A stretch of DNA of 64,000 nt from Thiomargarita sp. (GTDB lineage Bacteria > Pseudomonadota > Gammaproteobacteria > Beggiatoales > Beggiatoaceae), in contig DYSU01000001.1 of assembly GCA_020726335.1 (NCBI GenBank), forward strand, positions 26,183-90,182, read 5' to 3'. A program made the translations under genes and the position numbers. Below the pieces are notes generated by a model, which was not told the origin of the DNA, made no database searches, and worked only from the letters and a program-made list of their open reading frames with translations. This document shows positions 54,609 through 63,700 of this stretch, piece after piece (position 1 is the first letter of the stretch; each line of letters opens with the position of its first letter).

Positions 54609-56483
54609 ATGTTCATACAAAGTATTCGTAATCGCGCTCAGGGTTGGCTGGCGTGGCTTGTCGTTGGCTTAATCAGCATCCCCTTTGCTTTATGGGGTAT
54701 CAACTCTTATCTAGCCCCCCAGCCGCAAACGGCGGTGGCTGAAGTTAATGGAATTGAAATCAGTCAACAAGCTTTTCAAGGTCTGTTGCAACAACAACTG
54801 CAACAGATGCAAGCCCAATTTCCCAATCAAGATTTTGCCAGCATGGAAAGTTTTTTTAAAAATCAATTGCTTAACAACATGATCAATGAAGAAGTGTTGG
54901 TACAAACCGCAATGGCTTCAGATATGCGGGTTGGCAATGATTTATTGGCAGGCTATATTCACAGTCTGGACGATTTCAAAAAAGACGGCGTGTTTTCCCA
55001 AAGCAAATACAAAGAATTATTAAGCCAAGCTGGCTACAGCCCTGCGTTGTTTGAAACACGAATTAAGCGTGATTTGCTCACTGAACAATTGCGCAACGGG
55101 GTAGAATATTCCACTTTTGTCACCGACCGAGAACAAAAACAATATGAACAACTGAAACAACAACAACGTTTGATCAGTCATGTGCTGATTGCGCCTGAAA
55201 AATTTACCGTCAAAGCCACTGAAGCCGAAATCAAAAAATATTACACTGACCATCAAGCCGACCACTTCACCCCCGAAAAAGTCAGCGTCAATTATATTGA
55301 ACTCAAAGCGGCTGATTGGGTGAGCGATACAGCCGTTGATGACAGCGTACTCAAACAACGTTATGCAGAGCAAAAAGCCAGCTTTACCATTCAACCCCAA
55401 TGGCGGGCGCGCCACATTTTGTTTGATACCAAAGACCAAACCAAAGCCAAAGCCATTCTGGGCAAAGCCAAAGCAGGCGAAGATTTCGCCGCGTTGGCCA
55501 AAGCACATTCACAAGACAAAGGCTCTGCCAGCAAAGGCGGCGATTTAGGCTTTTTCGGCAAAGGGCAAATGGTCAAAGAATTTGAACAAGCCACTGCAAA
55601 ATTAAAAGCGGGTGAAATCAGCGACTTGGTCAAAAGCTCCTTTGGTTATCACATCATCAAACTGGAAGAAACCAAACCTGAATCCATTCAACCCTTTGCC
55701 GAGGTGCGCGAACAACTGCGCACGGCTTACTTGAAAGAACAAGGCGAATCGGTCTTTTATGAACAGCGCGACACCTTTGCCAACTTGGCCTTTGAACACC
55801 CTGACAGCTTGGATTTATTGGCCAAAAACCTCAAACTAAAAGTCCAAACCAGCCCGCTGTTTGAGCGCAACCAAGGCGAAGGCATCAGCAAAGAAGAGAA
55901 AGTGCGCCAAGCCGCTTTTAGCGATGGAGTATTGCGCGAAGGCAAAAACAGCGAAGTGCTTGAGCTGGGCGAACAACACATCATGGTGTTGCGCATCAAA
56001 GACCATCAAACAGCCAAAGCCAAACCGCTGGCCAGCGTCAAGGCCGAAATTAAAACTTTACTGCAACAACAAAAACAACAAAAAGAAGCTGAGAGCTTGG
56101 GCGAAAAATTATTGGCCGCATTGCGGGCAGGGAAAAACCCTGACAGCATCATGGCTGAACAACAATTGCAATGGCAGGCGGCGCAATGGATTGGCCGCGA
56201 CAGCCGCGACATTGAACCTGCGGTCTTGGTTGGCGTGGCATTCCAATTGCCTGCGCCCGAAAAAGACAAGGCCTTATACCATGGTTTGAGCGTGGCCAAT
56301 GGCTATGCCATCATGGCTTTATTGGAAATAAAAACGCCTGAAATCAAAAACATCCATGAAAATGAATCGTTTTATGCCAAAGATGTTAGTCGGCTGGAAT
56401 ACCAAACCCTACAAGCGGCATTGCAAGCGGCGGCTAAAATCAAGCGTTTTAATCTCGGCAACAACAGCGACACAGGCGGTTAA
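54609..56483 (+). CDS. ppiD: periplasmic folding chaperone PpiD (parvulin-type)
   Basis: A 624-residue SurA_N/parvulin protein anchored by an N-terminal helix (about 10-35, [23 protein letters not shown]). The SurA-like chaperone region (about 45-230) precedes one rotamase domain ([63 protein letters not shown], about 265-330). PpiD works with SecYEG on emerging outer-membrane proteins. In E. coli its parvulin domain is inactive; activity here is unknown. Start ATG 54609 is preferred over 54570, which lies in the terminator. Confidence 0.93.
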   Translation: MFIQSIRNRAQGWLAWLVVGLISIPFALWGINSYLAPQPQTAVAEVNGIEISQQAFQGLLQQQLQQMQAQFPNQDFASMESFFKNQLLNNMINEEVLVQTAMASDMRVGNDLLAGYIHSLDDFKKDGVFSQSKYKELLSQAGYSPALFETRIKRDLLTEQLRNGVEYSTFVTDREQKQYEQLKQQQRLISHVLIAPEKFTVKATEAEIKKYYTDHQADHFTPEKVSVNYIELKAADWVSDTAVDDSVLKQRYAEQKASFTIQPQWRARHILFDTKDQTKAKAILGKAKAGEDFAALAKAHSQDKGSASKGGDLGFFGKGQMVKEFEQATAKLKAGEISDLVKSSFGYHIIKLEETKPESIQPFAEVREQLRTAYLKEQGESVFYEQRDTFANLAFEHPDSLDLLAKNLKLKVQTSPLFERNQGEGISKEEKVRQAAFSDGVLREGKNSEVLELGEQHIMVLRIKDHQTAKAKPLASVKAEIKTLLQQQKQQKEAESLGEKLLAALRAGKNPDSIMAEQQLQWQAAQWIGRDSRDIEPAVLVGVAFQLPAPEKDKALYHGLSVANGYAIMALLEIKTPEIKNIHENESFYAKDVSRLEYQTLQAALQAAAKIKRFNLGNNSDTGG

Positions 56484-56484
56484 C

Positions 56485-56802
56485 ATGAAAAGTCTTGCCA
56501 AATTAATGCAACAAGCGCAAGAAATTCAACAAAACTTGCAAAAAACCCAACAAGAATTGCAAGATATGGAGGTGGTGGGACAAGCAGGTGGCGGCATGGT
56601 CAGCGTCACCATGACGGGTCGTCACGACGTGCGCGCTGTCAACATTGATAACGCTGCGATGTTGGACAAAGACATGCTACAAGATTTAATCGCCGCCGCC
56701 ATCAACGATGCCGTGCGACGGGTGGAAAAAACCAGCAAAGAGAAAATGGCCGATGTGACGGGCGGTATCGAATTGCCTGCAGGCTTCAAACTGCCGTTTT
56801 AG
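56485..56802 (+). CDS. nucleoid-associated YbaB/EbfC-family protein
   Basis: A 105-residue DNA-binding protein: long N-terminal helix (MKSLAKLMQQAQEIQQNLQKTQQELQ), then GMVSVTMTGRHDVRAVNID and the C-terminal TGGIELPAGFKLPF. It forms a tweezer-like dimer and binds DNA with low specificity. It starts one base after the ppiD stop, so is co-transcribed. recR, which often follows it, and dnaX, which often precedes it, are absent here. Confidence 0.93.
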   Translation: MKSLAKLMQQAQEIQQNLQKTQQELQDMEVVGQAGGGMVSVTMTGRHDVRAVNIDNAAMLDKDMLQDLIAAAINDAVRRVEKTSKEKMADVTGGIELPAGFKLPF

Positions 56803-56894
56803 TCCACACTTTTACCAAAGCACGCCTTTTGGATTAACCGCCACCACATCGGTGAATGTACCGCCGCGGTCAATTCAAAATAACCCTTTTTCAT

Positions 56895-57152
56895 TCATTT
56901 AACCAACAGGATTGTATTGATATTGGGTGTGTACATGTTGAGTTTTTGTGCTTTTTCTTTGATTTTATTAGGAATTAACCACGCACTTTGCTCTAATTGT
57001 AATTGTCCCCACACCACATCCAATTGATCGCGCTGTTGGCAAATTTCTTGAATTTGCATAAATAATAAGCGGCTTTCATGGCGAACCAAAATTAATTCAC
57101 CCGCTGATACAAACACACTGATGGCCAGAATAAATAAAATCAATTTTTGCAT
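56895..57152 (-). CDS. ftsL: cell-division protein FtsL
   Basis: An 85-residue bitopic division protein: short N-terminus, one membrane helix (about 3-22), then a periplasmic leucine-zipper coiled coil. The segment RDQLDVVWGQLQLEQSAWLIPNKIKEKAQKLNMYTP matches the FtsL consensus (RDxLDxEWxxLxLEQ... A..L.M..P). FtsL forms the FtsQLB complex. In almost all gammaproteobacteria it sits in the dcw cluster between rsmH and ftsI; here neither neighbour is present. Its ATG overlaps the stop of the upstream small gene (TGATG). Confidence 0.85.
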   Translation of the reverse strand: MQKLILFILAISVFVSAGELILVRHESRLLFMQIQEICQQRDQLDVVWGQLQLEQSAWLIPNKIKEKAQKLNMYTPNINTILLVK

Positions 57153-57445
57153 CAGGATTGACAAGCCAATGCGGCAATATCCAATTGATTTATACCACAT
57201 TTCTTTTTATTTTCACCAATACACCATGGTTTTTTTTCTTCTTCCCATAAGCTGATGTCGCGTTGTGAACCATCGGCGCAATACACTTTATATAAGGTGT
57301 ATTTTTTACCCAAAAATGACTGGCCTTTTTTAATATAGCTGATGTTGACAGGTGGATTGTTTTTGTCAGCCGAAGCCACATTGAGGAACGTAGGCAATGA
57401 CAAACCCAAAAACATTGTCAATAATATGGCACAAGAGTGTTTCAT
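57152..57445 (-). CDS. small secreted protein fused by overlap to ftsL
   Basis: A 97-residue protein I do not recognise. Signal peptide about 1-26 (CAILLTMFLGLSLPTFLNVASA). The mature part is basic with four cysteines (VYCADGS, PWCIGE, KKCGIN, ALACQS), which may form disulfides. It ends with the stop TGA overlapping the ftsL start, so ftsL depends on its translation. No link to division is known. A short stem lies in the 160-base region between it and cca. Confidence 0.72.
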   Translation of the reverse strand: MKHSCAILLTMFLGLSLPTFLNVASADKNNPPVNISYIKKGQSFLGKKYTLYKVYCADGSQRDISLWEEEKKPWCIGENKKKCGINQLDIAALACQS

Positions 57446-57605
57446 AATAAACCCTTTACGGAAAAAATTTTGTTTATCAGACAGTTACAGACTCTTATTT
57501 TTACAATAAGGGAGTAACAGCACAAACTGCACCAAATAAAACGAATGGTATACGGTGATAAAAACCCGTATTATAGCAAGCCCGTTTTAGCATGTTCAAT
57601 TTTCT

Positions 57606-58748
57606 ATGACAACTTCAATAAAGCCACCAAAAGTTTATCTGGTGGGCGGCGCGGTGCGTGATAAATTGCTCCATCTGACGGTCAAAGACCAAGATTGGTT
57701 GGTGGTCGGTGCCACAGCAGATGACTTGCTGGCTTTGGGATACAAACCCATTGGCCAAGATTTTCCTGTGTTTTTGCACCCCAAAACCCAAGAAGAATAC
57801 GCACTGGCGCGCACTGAACGCAAAACAGGCAAAGGCTATGCGGGGTTTCAATTTCATGCCGCCCCTGATGTCAGTTTAGAGCAAGATTTACAACGGCGCG
57901 ATTTAACCATCAACGCCATGGCTGAAGATGAAAACGGCCAGATTATTGACCCATTCCATGGCCAAGATGATTTGGCCGAGGGTGTGTTGCGCCATGTTTC
58001 GCCCGCGTTCAGCGAAGACCCTGTGCGTATTTTGCGTGTTGCCCGTTTTGCCGCCCGTTTTGGTTTTAGGGTGGCCGATGAGACATTGCGGCTTATGTGT
58101 ACTATGGTCAATAACGGCGAAGTTGATGCGTTAGTCGGTGAACGCGTTTGGCAAGAATTATCCCGCGCATTGGGTGAGCCGCAGCCTGAAAAATTCTTTT
58201 CTGTGTTGTTCGATTGTGGTGCATTGGCGCGGTTATTTCCCGCATGGCAACCGTTGTTCGTTTGTGACAAACAGCAAACATCGCGGGCAGTGGTTTATTT
58301 GCAACAAGCGGCGGCACAAGGGCTTGATGGCGCACAACGTTTTGCCGGGTTTAATGCCGCATTGTTGGATTATTATGCACCTGATGACGCACTGCGGCAA
58401 CTGCAACCGCTTTGCCAACGCTATAAAGTGCCAAAAAGTTATCAGATTTTAGCCCAAACCGTTTTGCGCTGGCACAAGGCATTGCCTGAAAAAAAACAGG
58501 CGGATAAAATTTTAACCTTGTTGGAAAACCTTGATGCGTATCGTCGTCCTCCCTTGTTGGCTGATTTTATTCAGGTTTGTTATTGTATAACCCGCAATCC
58601 CTCATGGGTATGGTTGAGCCAAGCTTTTGAATTGACCCAAAAGCTCAATGCCCGCGCTTGGGTCGCACAAGGCTTAAGCGGTGTAGCTGTGGGTCAAGCT
58701 ATACACCAACAACGGCAAGCGCAACTTCAGCAACACGGTTTTGCTTGA
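57606..58748 (+). CDS. cca: CCA-adding tRNA nucleotidyltransferase (no HD domain)
   Basis: A 380-residue class II nucleotidyltransferase that adds or repairs the 3' CCA end of tRNA. The catalytic segments are VYLVGGAVRDKLL (about 10-22), VKDQDWLVVGA (with metal Asp pair DQD) and QRRDLTINAMAEDENGQIIDPFHGQDD (about 95-125), followed by SEDPVRILRVARFAARFGF and ERVWQELSRAL. The C-terminal HD phosphatase domain present in E. coli Cca is absent, as in many gammaproteobacteria. It follows ftsL's operon in divergent direction. Confidence 0.95.
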   Translation: MTTSIKPPKVYLVGGAVRDKLLHLTVKDQDWLVVGATADDLLALGYKPIGQDFPVFLHPKTQEEYALARTERKTGKGYAGFQFHAAPDVSLEQDLQRRDLTINAMAEDENGQIIDPFHGQDDLAEGVLRHVSPAFSEDPVRILRVARFAARFGFRVADETLRLMCTMVNNGEVDALVGERVWQELSRALGEPQPEKFFSVLFDCGALARLFPAWQPLFVCDKQQTSRAVVYLQQAAAQGLDGAQRFAGFNAALLDYYAPDDALRQLQPLCQRYKVPKSYQILAQTVLRWHKALPEKKQADKILTLLENLDAYRRPPLLADFIQVCYCITRNPSWVWLSQAFELTQKLNARAWVAQGLSGVAVGQAIHQQRQAQLQQHGFA

Positions 58749-58841
58749 CAAGCCGCAGTTTGGTTGTTTAACCGTGTAATAGCGGGTAAAATGCAGACTC
58801 GGCGTTGCCTGTGCTTTCAATAAAAATAAAGGAGTTTTTCT

Positions 58842-59297
58842 ATGTTAGTCAAAGATGTGATGACCACATCCATTCGCACTACCACGGTGGACAGCAGTGT
58901 GTTGGAAGTGGCTTCATTAATGTGTTTGTATCGTTTAAGCGGGTTGCCTGTGGTCGATGACAACCACAAATTGATTGGCTTTATCGCTGAAAAAGACGTG
59001 TTGCATCATATGTTTCCCACGTTGGAAGATTTAATGGCAGGCAACATGGGTGCAATTGATTTGGATGCAATGATGGATAAATACGGTGAAATTTCAACGC
59101 TGAAAGTTTCTGATTTAATGACTAAAAATGTCATCACCGTGTCGCCCGACATGCACATTTTACGCGCCACCACCGTGATGGTGCGCAACCGTTTTCGCCG
59201 CATTCCTGTGGCTGAAAACGGTATTCTCAAAGGCATTTTGAGTTTGGGCGATGTCCACAAAGCGATTTTTCACCACAGCATTTCCAAAATTAAATAA
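58842..59297 (+). CDS. CBS-domain pair protein
   Basis: A 151-residue protein formed by two CBS domains: VKDVMTTSIRTTTVDSSVLEVASLMCLYRLSGLPVVDDNHKLIGFIAEKDVL and VSDLMTKNVITVSPDMHILRATTVMVRNRFRRIPVAENGILKGILSLGDVHKA. There is no other domain. CBS pairs bind adenine nucleotides or SAM and regulate partners. The partner is unknown. It lies between cca and ribD, six bases before ribD, so is probably expressed with it. AAAGGAG gives a strong ribosome site. Confidence 0.9.
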   Translation: MLVKDVMTTSIRTTTVDSSVLEVASLMCLYRLSGLPVVDDNHKLIGFIAEKDVLHHMFPTLEDLMAGNMGAIDLDAMMDKYGEISTLKVSDLMTKNVITVSPDMHILRATTVMVRNRFRRIPVAENGILKGILSLGDVHKAIFHHSISKIK

Positions 59298-59303
59298 TCC
59301 CTC

Positions 59304-60419
59304 ATGAACCACGCCGACCATTTAATGTCCCATGCTTTACGTTTGGCCGAAAAAGGCTTGTGGTCAACCCATCCCAATCCGCGTGTCGGTTGTGTCTTGG
59401 TTAAAAACGGGGGCGTGGTGGGTGAAGGTTGGCATCAAATCGCAGGCCAAGCCCACGCTGAAATCAATGCGTTGGCTCAAGCAGGCAAAAAGGCGCAAGG
59501 GGCAGATTGTTATGTCACCTTAGAGCCTTGTTGCCACCACGGCAAAACCCCACCTTGTACGGATGCGCTGATTCAAGCGGGGGTTAAACGGGTGTTTGTC
59601 GCGTTACAAGACCCCAATCCCTTGATGGCGGGTCAGGGGATTCAAAAACTACAAGCGGCGGGAATCAAAGTGCATGTGGGCTTATTGCAGAGCCAAGCGG
59701 CGGCATTGAATATTGGCTTTCTCCAGCGGATGCAACACGGGCGGCCTTATATCCGTTGCAAAATGGCCATGAGCTTGGACGGTCGCACGGCGATGGCTTC
59801 AGGTGAAAGCCAATGGATTACCCATGCCCATGCGCGCCGTGATGTTCAAACATTGCGCGCCCGCAGCAATGCAATCATGACGGGCGCAGGCACGGTGCTG
59901 GCGGATGACCCTTCATTGACCGTGCGTTTGGGCGATTTGCCCGACACCCATCCACGCCCTGACAGCATTGAACAACCGTTGCGGGTGATTATTGATCAAA
60001 ATTTAAGCGTCAGTGACCAAAGCCGGCTGTTTAAATTGGCGGGCGATACCCTTATTTTTACCGCCAGCGATGACGATGAAGCACGTGAACGGCTAGAGCA
60101 AGCGGGGGCGCGCATCCTTTATTTGCCCAACAACGAAGGTGGGGTGAATTTGCTCAAAGTTTGTCAAGAGCTGGCGCAATGGGAAGTCAATGAAGTGTTG
60201 CTGGAAAGCGGCGCAACGTTGAGCGGCGCAATGCTCAGCGCAGGCTTGATTGACGAATTTATAATCTACCTTGCGCCCACGTTGCTGGGACATTTGGCGC
60301 GGCCCCTGTTCCATTTGCCTTTACAACAGATGAGCGAACGCCTGTTTTTAACCATTGATGATATTCGCGCTGTTGGCCAAGATTGGCGCATCAGTGCGCA
60401 TTTACAAAATCCGCTTTGA
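59304..60419 (+). CDS. ribD: bifunctional riboflavin biosynthesis protein RibD
   Basis: A 371-residue enzyme with an N-terminal deaminase (HAEINAL; zinc ligands in PCCHHGKTPPC) and a C-terminal reductase domain (RPYIRCKMAMSLDGRTAMASGESQWIT, then EVLLESGATLSGAMLSAGLIDEF). It converts the first pyrimidine intermediate in riboflavin synthesis. The flavin made downstream is what ApbE loads on Rnf. No FMN riboswitch was recognised upstream. nrdR, often in front of ribD, is absent. Confidence 0.95.
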   Translation: MNHADHLMSHALRLAEKGLWSTHPNPRVGCVLVKNGGVVGEGWHQIAGQAHAEINALAQAGKKAQGADCYVTLEPCCHHGKTPPCTDALIQAGVKRVFVALQDPNPLMAGQGIQKLQAAGIKVHVGLLQSQAAALNIGFLQRMQHGRPYIRCKMAMSLDGRTAMASGESQWITHAHARRDVQTLRARSNAIMTGAGTVLADDPSLTVRLGDLPDTHPRPDSIEQPLRVIIDQNLSVSDQSRLFKLAGDTLIFTASDDDEARERLEQAGARILYLPNNEGGVNLLKVCQELAQWEVNEVLLESGATLSGAMLSAGLIDEFIIYLAPTLLGHLARPLFHLPLQQMSERLFLTIDDIRAVGQDWRISAHLQNPL

Positions 60420-60440
60420 CGATCACTTGAGAGAACGACA

Positions 60441-60728
60441 ATGAACAACAATTTGAAACAACATTTATTCAACAGCAACACATGGTTACGCGGCTTTTTT
60501 ATGCTGTTGTATGTCCTGATTTATTGCGTGGTCAAAGTGGTGGTTGGCGCAGTGGTGTTATTTCAATTTGGCACCCTGCTGGTCACAGGCGATTTAAACC
60601 CCCGTTTATTGGCATTTGGCCAAACTTTAAGCCTGTATACCTATCAAATCATGCAATACATCACCTATAACAACGACTATAAACCTTTTCCGCTCAATCC
60701 ATGGCCAAAAGAAACCGACAATCCCTAA
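60441..60728 (+). CDS. DUF4389-family membrane protein
   Basis: A 95-residue protein with two hydrophobic helices (about 17-40, FMLLYVLIYCVVKVVVGAVVLF; and about 44-60), and a C-terminal YTYQIMQYITYNNDYKPFPLNPWP, which is the DUF4389 signature. Function is unknown. It starts 21 bases after ribD, and its stop is ten bases from the convergent AAA-ATPase gene. Confidence 0.82.
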   Translation: MNNNLKQHLFNSNTWLRGFFMLLYVLIYCVVKVVVGAVVLFQFGTLLVTGDLNPRLLAFGQTLSLYTYQIMQYITYNNDYKPFPLNPWPKETDNP

Positions 60729-60737
60729 ACACCGCAG

Positions 60738-63700
60738 TTAGACGGGATTGATGCGTTGTTTTTCTTTAAACAACCGCTCCTCAATCCCCTTTAAACTATC
60801 TGAAATATTTTTGACCCGATGCCAAAGCACCAAATCTAACCGCGATTTACGTTCAAAATTATGCACAACGGGCAACAAGGTTTGGTCTATCATGCCCACC
60901 AATTCTTTAACCACCGATTCCAAACTGTCGCTGGCTTGATGAATGACTTCAACTTTTGGCGGTTGTTGTGCAACACTCCACAACTGCGACAATTGAGCGA
61001 TAGAGAGATTGTATTTATCCCATTGTTGTTGCTGTTGTTTTTGTCCTGATTGGTATTGTTTACCCAAAGATTGCAACCATTGTTGGATATTGCCCAACAT
61101 CGGTTGTAATTGGCTGAAATCCATTGATTTTTCTTGAGTTTTATCGCCAACATCGGCCAAAGCGTGGTGAATATTGCCCAATTGTTCCGTCACCAAACTC
61201 AATTGATTGATGACTTTAAGCGTGGGGTCTTGGTCGTTGCCGCCCAAGTTGCGTTTTCGGGTATAGGTTTTTTTAATCTCCAGCCAGCGTTTTTTTTGTG
61301 CATCAGTTTGTATGCCGCGCAATTCAGCCAATTTGAGCCAATTTTCTTCCGCGCCCGTGGTCAAAGTTTGCGCTTCGCCTTGGTAATGATCGCTGATAAG
61401 TTGTTGTAGTTCCTCATTATTCATCACGGTCACCACTTTTTCCGCCATTTTATTCATGTTGCGGTAACTGCCTTGCAGTTTAAACGGCGGCTCAGTGCGA
61501 TAGTCCTCTTTTTGTGCCGCCGATAAAATATACTGCTGATTGACTTTCAAAACAACCGATTGAATTTTAAATAATTTTCTTAATATTTGCGTGATTTCAT
61601 TCAAATCGCTGCTGCTGTAGTTGTGGTCAAAATCACTGCGGGCAATGTCTTCGCCTTGAGCCAAACGGATGAGTTTATAAACATCTTGTTGACCACGGTT
61701 GGCCAGCGGCGCAAGCACGGCGTTGGAAGTCAAACAGTTTTCGATATAGCTCAGGGCAAAAACCGCTTGTTTGCCGCCCAACACATCACCAAGGTTATAG
61801 ATGTCTGCGCGGTTGGCCAGCATGTCAGGGATTTTAAACGCTTCGCCCGATTCGGTGTACGGATTGCCCGCCATGGCGATGCAAAAGCGTTTGCCGCGCA
61901 AGTCGTAGGTTTGGGTTTTGCCGCGCCATATACCTTCAATGCGCCGTTGGCCGTCGGCCAAGGAAATGAATTTTTGCAAAAATTCGGGGTTGCTGTGCTG
62001 GATGTCGTCAAGATACAACATCACATTGTTGCCCATTTCCAACGCCAAATTGAGTTTGTCCAATTCTTGTCGGGCGGTGGCGTTGGGGGCTTCGCTTGGG
62101 TCAAGCGAAATCACACGCTGGCCAATGGTCGGACAGTTGATTTTGACGAAAATCAAGCCCAGCCGTTGCGCCAAATACTCCATCAACGTGGTTTTGCCAT
62201 AACCGGGGGGAGAAATCAGCAACAACATGCCCATCAAATCGCTGCGTTTATTTTCGCCCGCACTGCCCATTTGCTTGGCGAAATTATCGCCGATTAACGG
62301 CAAATAAATTTCATTAATCAATTGGTTGCGTACAAAACTGGTCAGCGGGCGCGGTTTAAATTCGTCCAAGCGCAATTGGCCATATTCGCGCTGAATAATT
62401 TGTTGGCGCAATTTGCGATAGGCTTTAAACGCAGGCACAACGGTTTGCCTGTGATGCGCAAGGCGGCGCATGAATTCATCCAAGCGGACAACAAGCTGGC
62501 GTTGGGCAATCTGCGGATGTTGCCCCAGCAAACCATGGATGCTGGTTTCAGTCACCGCAGAGCTGACTTGGCGATTGAGTTCTTTGCCCGTCAATAAAAT
62601 CACCGCCGCTTCCAAATTATAACGGTTGTCTTCAGTTTGATAGCCGTTTAACCAAGCCAAAACCAAGGCCAAGCGTTTGGTTAAGTGGTTGTTCAAGTGT
62701 AAATCTTCACTGAATTCGCGCCGTTTGTTGTGTTGTTCCAAATACGTCCAAAAATTTTTCGCCAACTGGCTGGCTTCAAAAGCCGTGCTGAAGCGCGGAT
62801 TTTTGGCTTTGAGTTCTTCAAGCAAATAATCGCTGATTAAACAGGGATTCTGCCCGCTGTTGCCCGCTTCAAATGCGATAAAAGCCTGCTGTATATCATC
62901 CATGGTGTATTGTTTGAACGCTTGCCAGCCATGGGCAAATAAATCCTGCAATTGCTGTAAACTTTGCGCCGCCTTCGCCCATGCTTCTTTGCGCTCGCGT
63001 TCGGGATAAAACGCCCAGAACAATTGCGCCATCGCCCGCGTGTCGGGACTGAAGCGCAATAAACCCGCTTCGTTGTACAACGGCAATAATTTTTCCAAAA
63101 TCAACGCCGCATCGGCATCATGCACCCCGCGTTCATAGCCTTCATCAAAGCGTTGTGCCGCCGCTTGGCGGGTGAGTTTTAATAAGCCGTTTTTTTCTAA
63201 GGTTATTTTAAGCAAATCTGATGCTTTTTCAGCATCAAATAATAATGTTGCGGCCAAATATTCGGCGCGATAAACGTGATCGGTTTCGGATAATAAACTT
63301 TGTTGCCAATAGGCCTGGGTTTGATTTAAGGCTTCATCTTCAATCACTGAAAAAAAATCTGTGCCTGTCAGATGCACCATCATCGCATCATTACGCGGCA
63401 ACAAGGTCAAATCCAATTCTTGGGTATTGACGCTGAACGCATGGTTGCCCAGTTTAATCACCTTGCCGCCCGCGCTGAACAATTCTTTTTGATCCCGCAA
63501 TTCACGCCCTGCTTGATCGCTAATCGCTTTTAACTTGGCTTCGATGTCACCCGCTTTGACGCTGTCGCCCAAGTCAAAAAGCTGTTGCACCAAATCGCGT
63601 ACTTTCAATACCATGGCATCGGCGGCAAAATAAGCGTTTTGTTCGTCCAAGTCGGCAAAATGCGCACCGCGCCGTTGAATGCCTTGTAAAATGCGGTCAG

